From Calendula officinalis (Eukaryota; Streptophyta; Magnoliopsida; Asterales; Asteraceae), in assembly GCA_963853835.1 (NCBI GenBank), contig OY970820.1:29846873-29910872 (forward strand): a stretch of 64,000 nt of DNA, read 5' to 3'. This document shows positions 61,336 to 64,000 of this stretch, piece by piece. The notes beneath the pieces were generated by a model that ran no database searches, was not told where the DNA came from, and saw only the letters and a program-made list of their open reading frames with translations. Numbering within the stretch: the first letter of the stretch is position 1; each line of letters starts with the position of its first letter. The translations under genes and the position numbers were made by a program.

Positions 61336-63985
61336 TGTAACACCCAAAATTTTTAAATTTTTTTAAAAACAATTAAGTATAAGATTTAAATAAAAATGTC
61401 CCATAAATAAATCTCAGATGTAAATATTTAACATTTAAAACGTAATTATTGCGGAAAAAATTTTAAATAAAATTTAAGTTTAAAATAATAAATGTTGTTC
61501 CACATCAACTCTTGAAAAATAAAGTGGTCAACCGTCAACCTTCTCTTTTCCTTTTCTAGTACCTGAAACAGTGGGGGAAAGTTTGGGTCAGCTGGGAAGC
61601 TGAGTGAATAATCTCAAAATGCATACAATCATAACATACAACACATGAGGGCACATCGGTGTACTCCTACTCAGAATCTACTCAATTAATTACTCAGATT
61701 TATTTCTCGGATTTTATTACTCGGATTTTAATTTATATAGTGCGCTTGTGTGATTCGGGTCGATCGCCCCTCCTCACACCTCAGATAGGCGTAAGCCAAA
61801 AACTCAGACGGGAGTGATCCCAAAAACTCAGACGGGAGGTGATCCCAAGATAGGCATATAGCCAAAAACTCAGATGTGTGTTATTATGTTTTTATCTCTT
61901 TAACATAATTATCTCAGATGCCCTAGCAAGTAGTAGCACAGAATGACTCTATGCCGAGCTCAGTTACCCAGGCACAATGTCTCAGATCAAAATAAATAAA
62001 CAGATGCTCAGATACTCAGATAACATATCAAACTCAGATAACAAGTATGGTTCAGCTAGTATAACACATAAGTCATGCATGTACAACGTTAAAACTGAAT
62101 ACACGGTGAGAATACTCACCTTAGCTTTGCTAGCTTCCAAACATCCACGCAACAGCCAAAAAAATCAGTACCGAGACACTCCCGGGCCTATATCACATAT
62201 ACAATAAAACCCTAGTCAAAAGCCGACCTCAAAATACCAACAAAATCAGAATCTGCCCAACCCGCGACCACTTATCGTAACGGCTATAACTCTCAAACCG
62301 TTATTCGGAAAATCCCCAAATTTTTACAGCAATTAAAAGACACCTAACGCTAGAATTTGTATTCAAAACGTTCGGCTCGGTCCTGCCCCGAAGGGTCCCG
62401 AAACAGGCCTGCAACAGAGTTGTACGATACTGAATTTCAGCACTGCAGCCTCTCGCAAAGCTGCCCGTAACTCACAAACCGTAAGTCCAATATATTATTT
62501 AAAAATATGGGCGGAAAGGTACAAAGACGGGCTACGGAAGTCTAGAAGACCCCGATCCCCAAATATGACCCGGAGCAGGTCAAAAACTGACCCGAACAGG
62601 TCTAACAGAAGCTGTCCAAATTCTGCATGACCCGAAACGAAATAAGACGCCCAAACAGGTTAGACAATTGCACATACTCTCGGGTTTGGGCAAACCCGAT
62701 TACTCAAAAACAAACTGCAAGGCCACTAGATTAAAAGATCGGTATGAAATAGGAGCAAGAATGAATAAAAGAACAAAAGGTTGTTACTGGCTCGGTCACT
62801 TAGCTTGGACCTGTTCTGCTCTCAAATCACAACCCGCATACCTCACGAATCATAGCCAGACCCGAAACAACAACTTCCGATTTCAAGGTATAAATCGAGA
62901 AAAGAAGAATTCTTACCAAAGAGACAACAGTGATTAATCCAACACCATCAATTTAATCTTCAAGTATTAATGCTGGTCGGCGATGATTATTACGAACAGA
63001 GATGCGATTATTAGAGATGGAATTCGGGATTGCTGAAATCATCAACGCAGATTGTCAAGAACAATAATGGGAATCAAAATCAAAAGTTGAGAATCGAACT
63101 TACCTAACACAAAACTGGAATACCCAGATTCTTTTATTCCCGTCCCAACAAACCCACGACTTCGACACCGAATTGGTTCAAGATTACTTATTGGTTGATC
63201 GATCGTCTACTTGGTTTCTATTCTGATTGGCGTCGGCTGCATAAGGTGATAATAGAAATCGCAATTGGAGGTGCTCAACTTCACGGCTGTGCAGAAAGGA
63301 AATCGGAAAGAGCAAGGGAGATGCTCACGGTCGATAGATTTTGGAATAGGGTTTAGGTTATAATTGGAGTTTAAGTATCGTAATCACTGAATTAAGATTG
63401 AAAGAGATTTTGGGCTTATCACCGAATGGGTCATTATGTTCGGGCCTTCCTTTCTTTTGCGTCCAACTACAAATCACGTCACCACCAAAAATTATATGGT
63501 GAGTTGGTGGATTCATTTTTCTACAAATTACTAGCAAGAATTCACAACAATTACTCACGTGACCAAACTTGCTTCTTATTTTCAAATAATGATTTGCACA
63601 ATCCACAACTCACTAGTAACAACCACCACCACCGAATAGCCTTTTGATTCAAAATTATATGGCTGTTGTTTTCTTCTTGGGGATTGGCCACGACTTCAAA
63701 TTTTAAGTGGCGTTGGCTTTTAGCCGGCCCGGCACCAAATAATAACTCGATCTCTCTCTTTTTAGCCCGACACACAAAAACTCATAAAATAAATAACGTC
63801 TAAAACTCGAGAGACATATAATTGAATTATAAACGTGTGACTAATATGAACCGTCTAATTACAGGTCGCCTAAATAATATGAACCGTCTAACTTCGGTAT
63901 AATTACTTAACCAATTACTCCTTTTAAAAAGAGAATATACCATTAAATCAATATTATTTAATTACTAAAATTTCGGGGCGTTACA
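61336..63985 (-). mobile_element. 5' LTR of a truncated Tekay-like Gypsy element
   Basis: 2650 bp. On the minus strand it runs from TGTAACGCCCCGAAATTT to TTTGGGTGTTACA, the form typical of Tekay chromoviruses, and is followed by a primer-binding site, which fixes it as a 5' LTR. CTCAGA is repeated about 15 times at 61660-62040, and a 25-bp unit GACGGGAG(G)TGATCCCAA is tandemly doubled near 61808. Short open frames in it have no family signature. Its partner LTR is not in the window. Confidence 0.8.
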
Positions 63986-64000
63986 CATCAGTCCCTTTGG

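Noticed and set aside
62668..62937. 89-codon plus-strand ORF in the Tekay-like LTR
   Set aside because: No recognisable family and located inside an LTR; likely chance.

Overview
This window is nuclear DNA of a flowering plant, almost certainly a eudicot. It has AT-rich intergenic DNA, exons split by GT...AG introns, miraculin-like Kunitz inhibitor genes, a broken plastid limit dextrinase (pullulanase) gene, a plastid DNA insertion, and plant-type LTR retrotransposons (Sirevirus-like Copia, Athila-like and Tekay-like Gypsy). An asterid such as a composite is possible, but nothing here proves it. About three quarters of the window is transposable-element DNA.

Layout. 1-3.3 kb: a plant-mobile-domain (MAIN-like) gene end, a triplicated ~278-bp repeat, and an Ulp1-like protease-fold gene lacking its catalytic residues, together probably remains of a captured-gene Mutator-type element. 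3.3-19.2 kb: a four-member Kunitz inhibitor cluster on the minus strand. Two members are intact (17332-17931, 18617-19207), one is truncated at a GC-rich minisatellite (3576-4031), and one is a rearranged pseudogene (7830-8275). MITEs and a 7.7-kb Copia element (Copia-1, 8328-16036) that codes only for the coiled-coil linker normally found between gag and protease are scattered among them.

20.1-58.4 kb: one decayed limit-dextrinase gene on the plus strand, whose small exon pieces are spread over 38 kb. Its catalytic centre is missing. A Mutator-type foldback element (20811-31793, 9-bp target duplication) sits in an intron and holds a very young Copia element (Copia-2, 21048-30895, identical 304-bp LTRs). 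A hAT MITE (32244-49258, 8-bp duplication) interrupts a C-terminal exon. It holds an Athila-like Gypsy element (32662-49100), which itself holds a mosaic of plastid fragments (rps2, trnR-ACG, ycf2, trnS-UGA; about 36199-37413) and a 2.7-kb solo LTR (39406-42084). A third Copia element (Copia-3, minus strand, 49364-58061) lies in the next intron.

58.4-64 kb: non-coding DNA, a candidate tRNA-derived SINE, a second copy of the hAT MITE, and a truncated minus-strand Tekay-like element made of one 2.65-kb LTR plus primer-binding site.

Most unusual points: the nested history of the limit-dextrinase relic; the composite plastid insertion; three exact 54-bp-spaced hairpins with compensatory base changes in Copia-2; element-specific short motifs, several being palindromes of the form TTC-N-GAA, in unrelated retroelement families; and three Copia elements that each lack different essential domains although at least one moved very recently.
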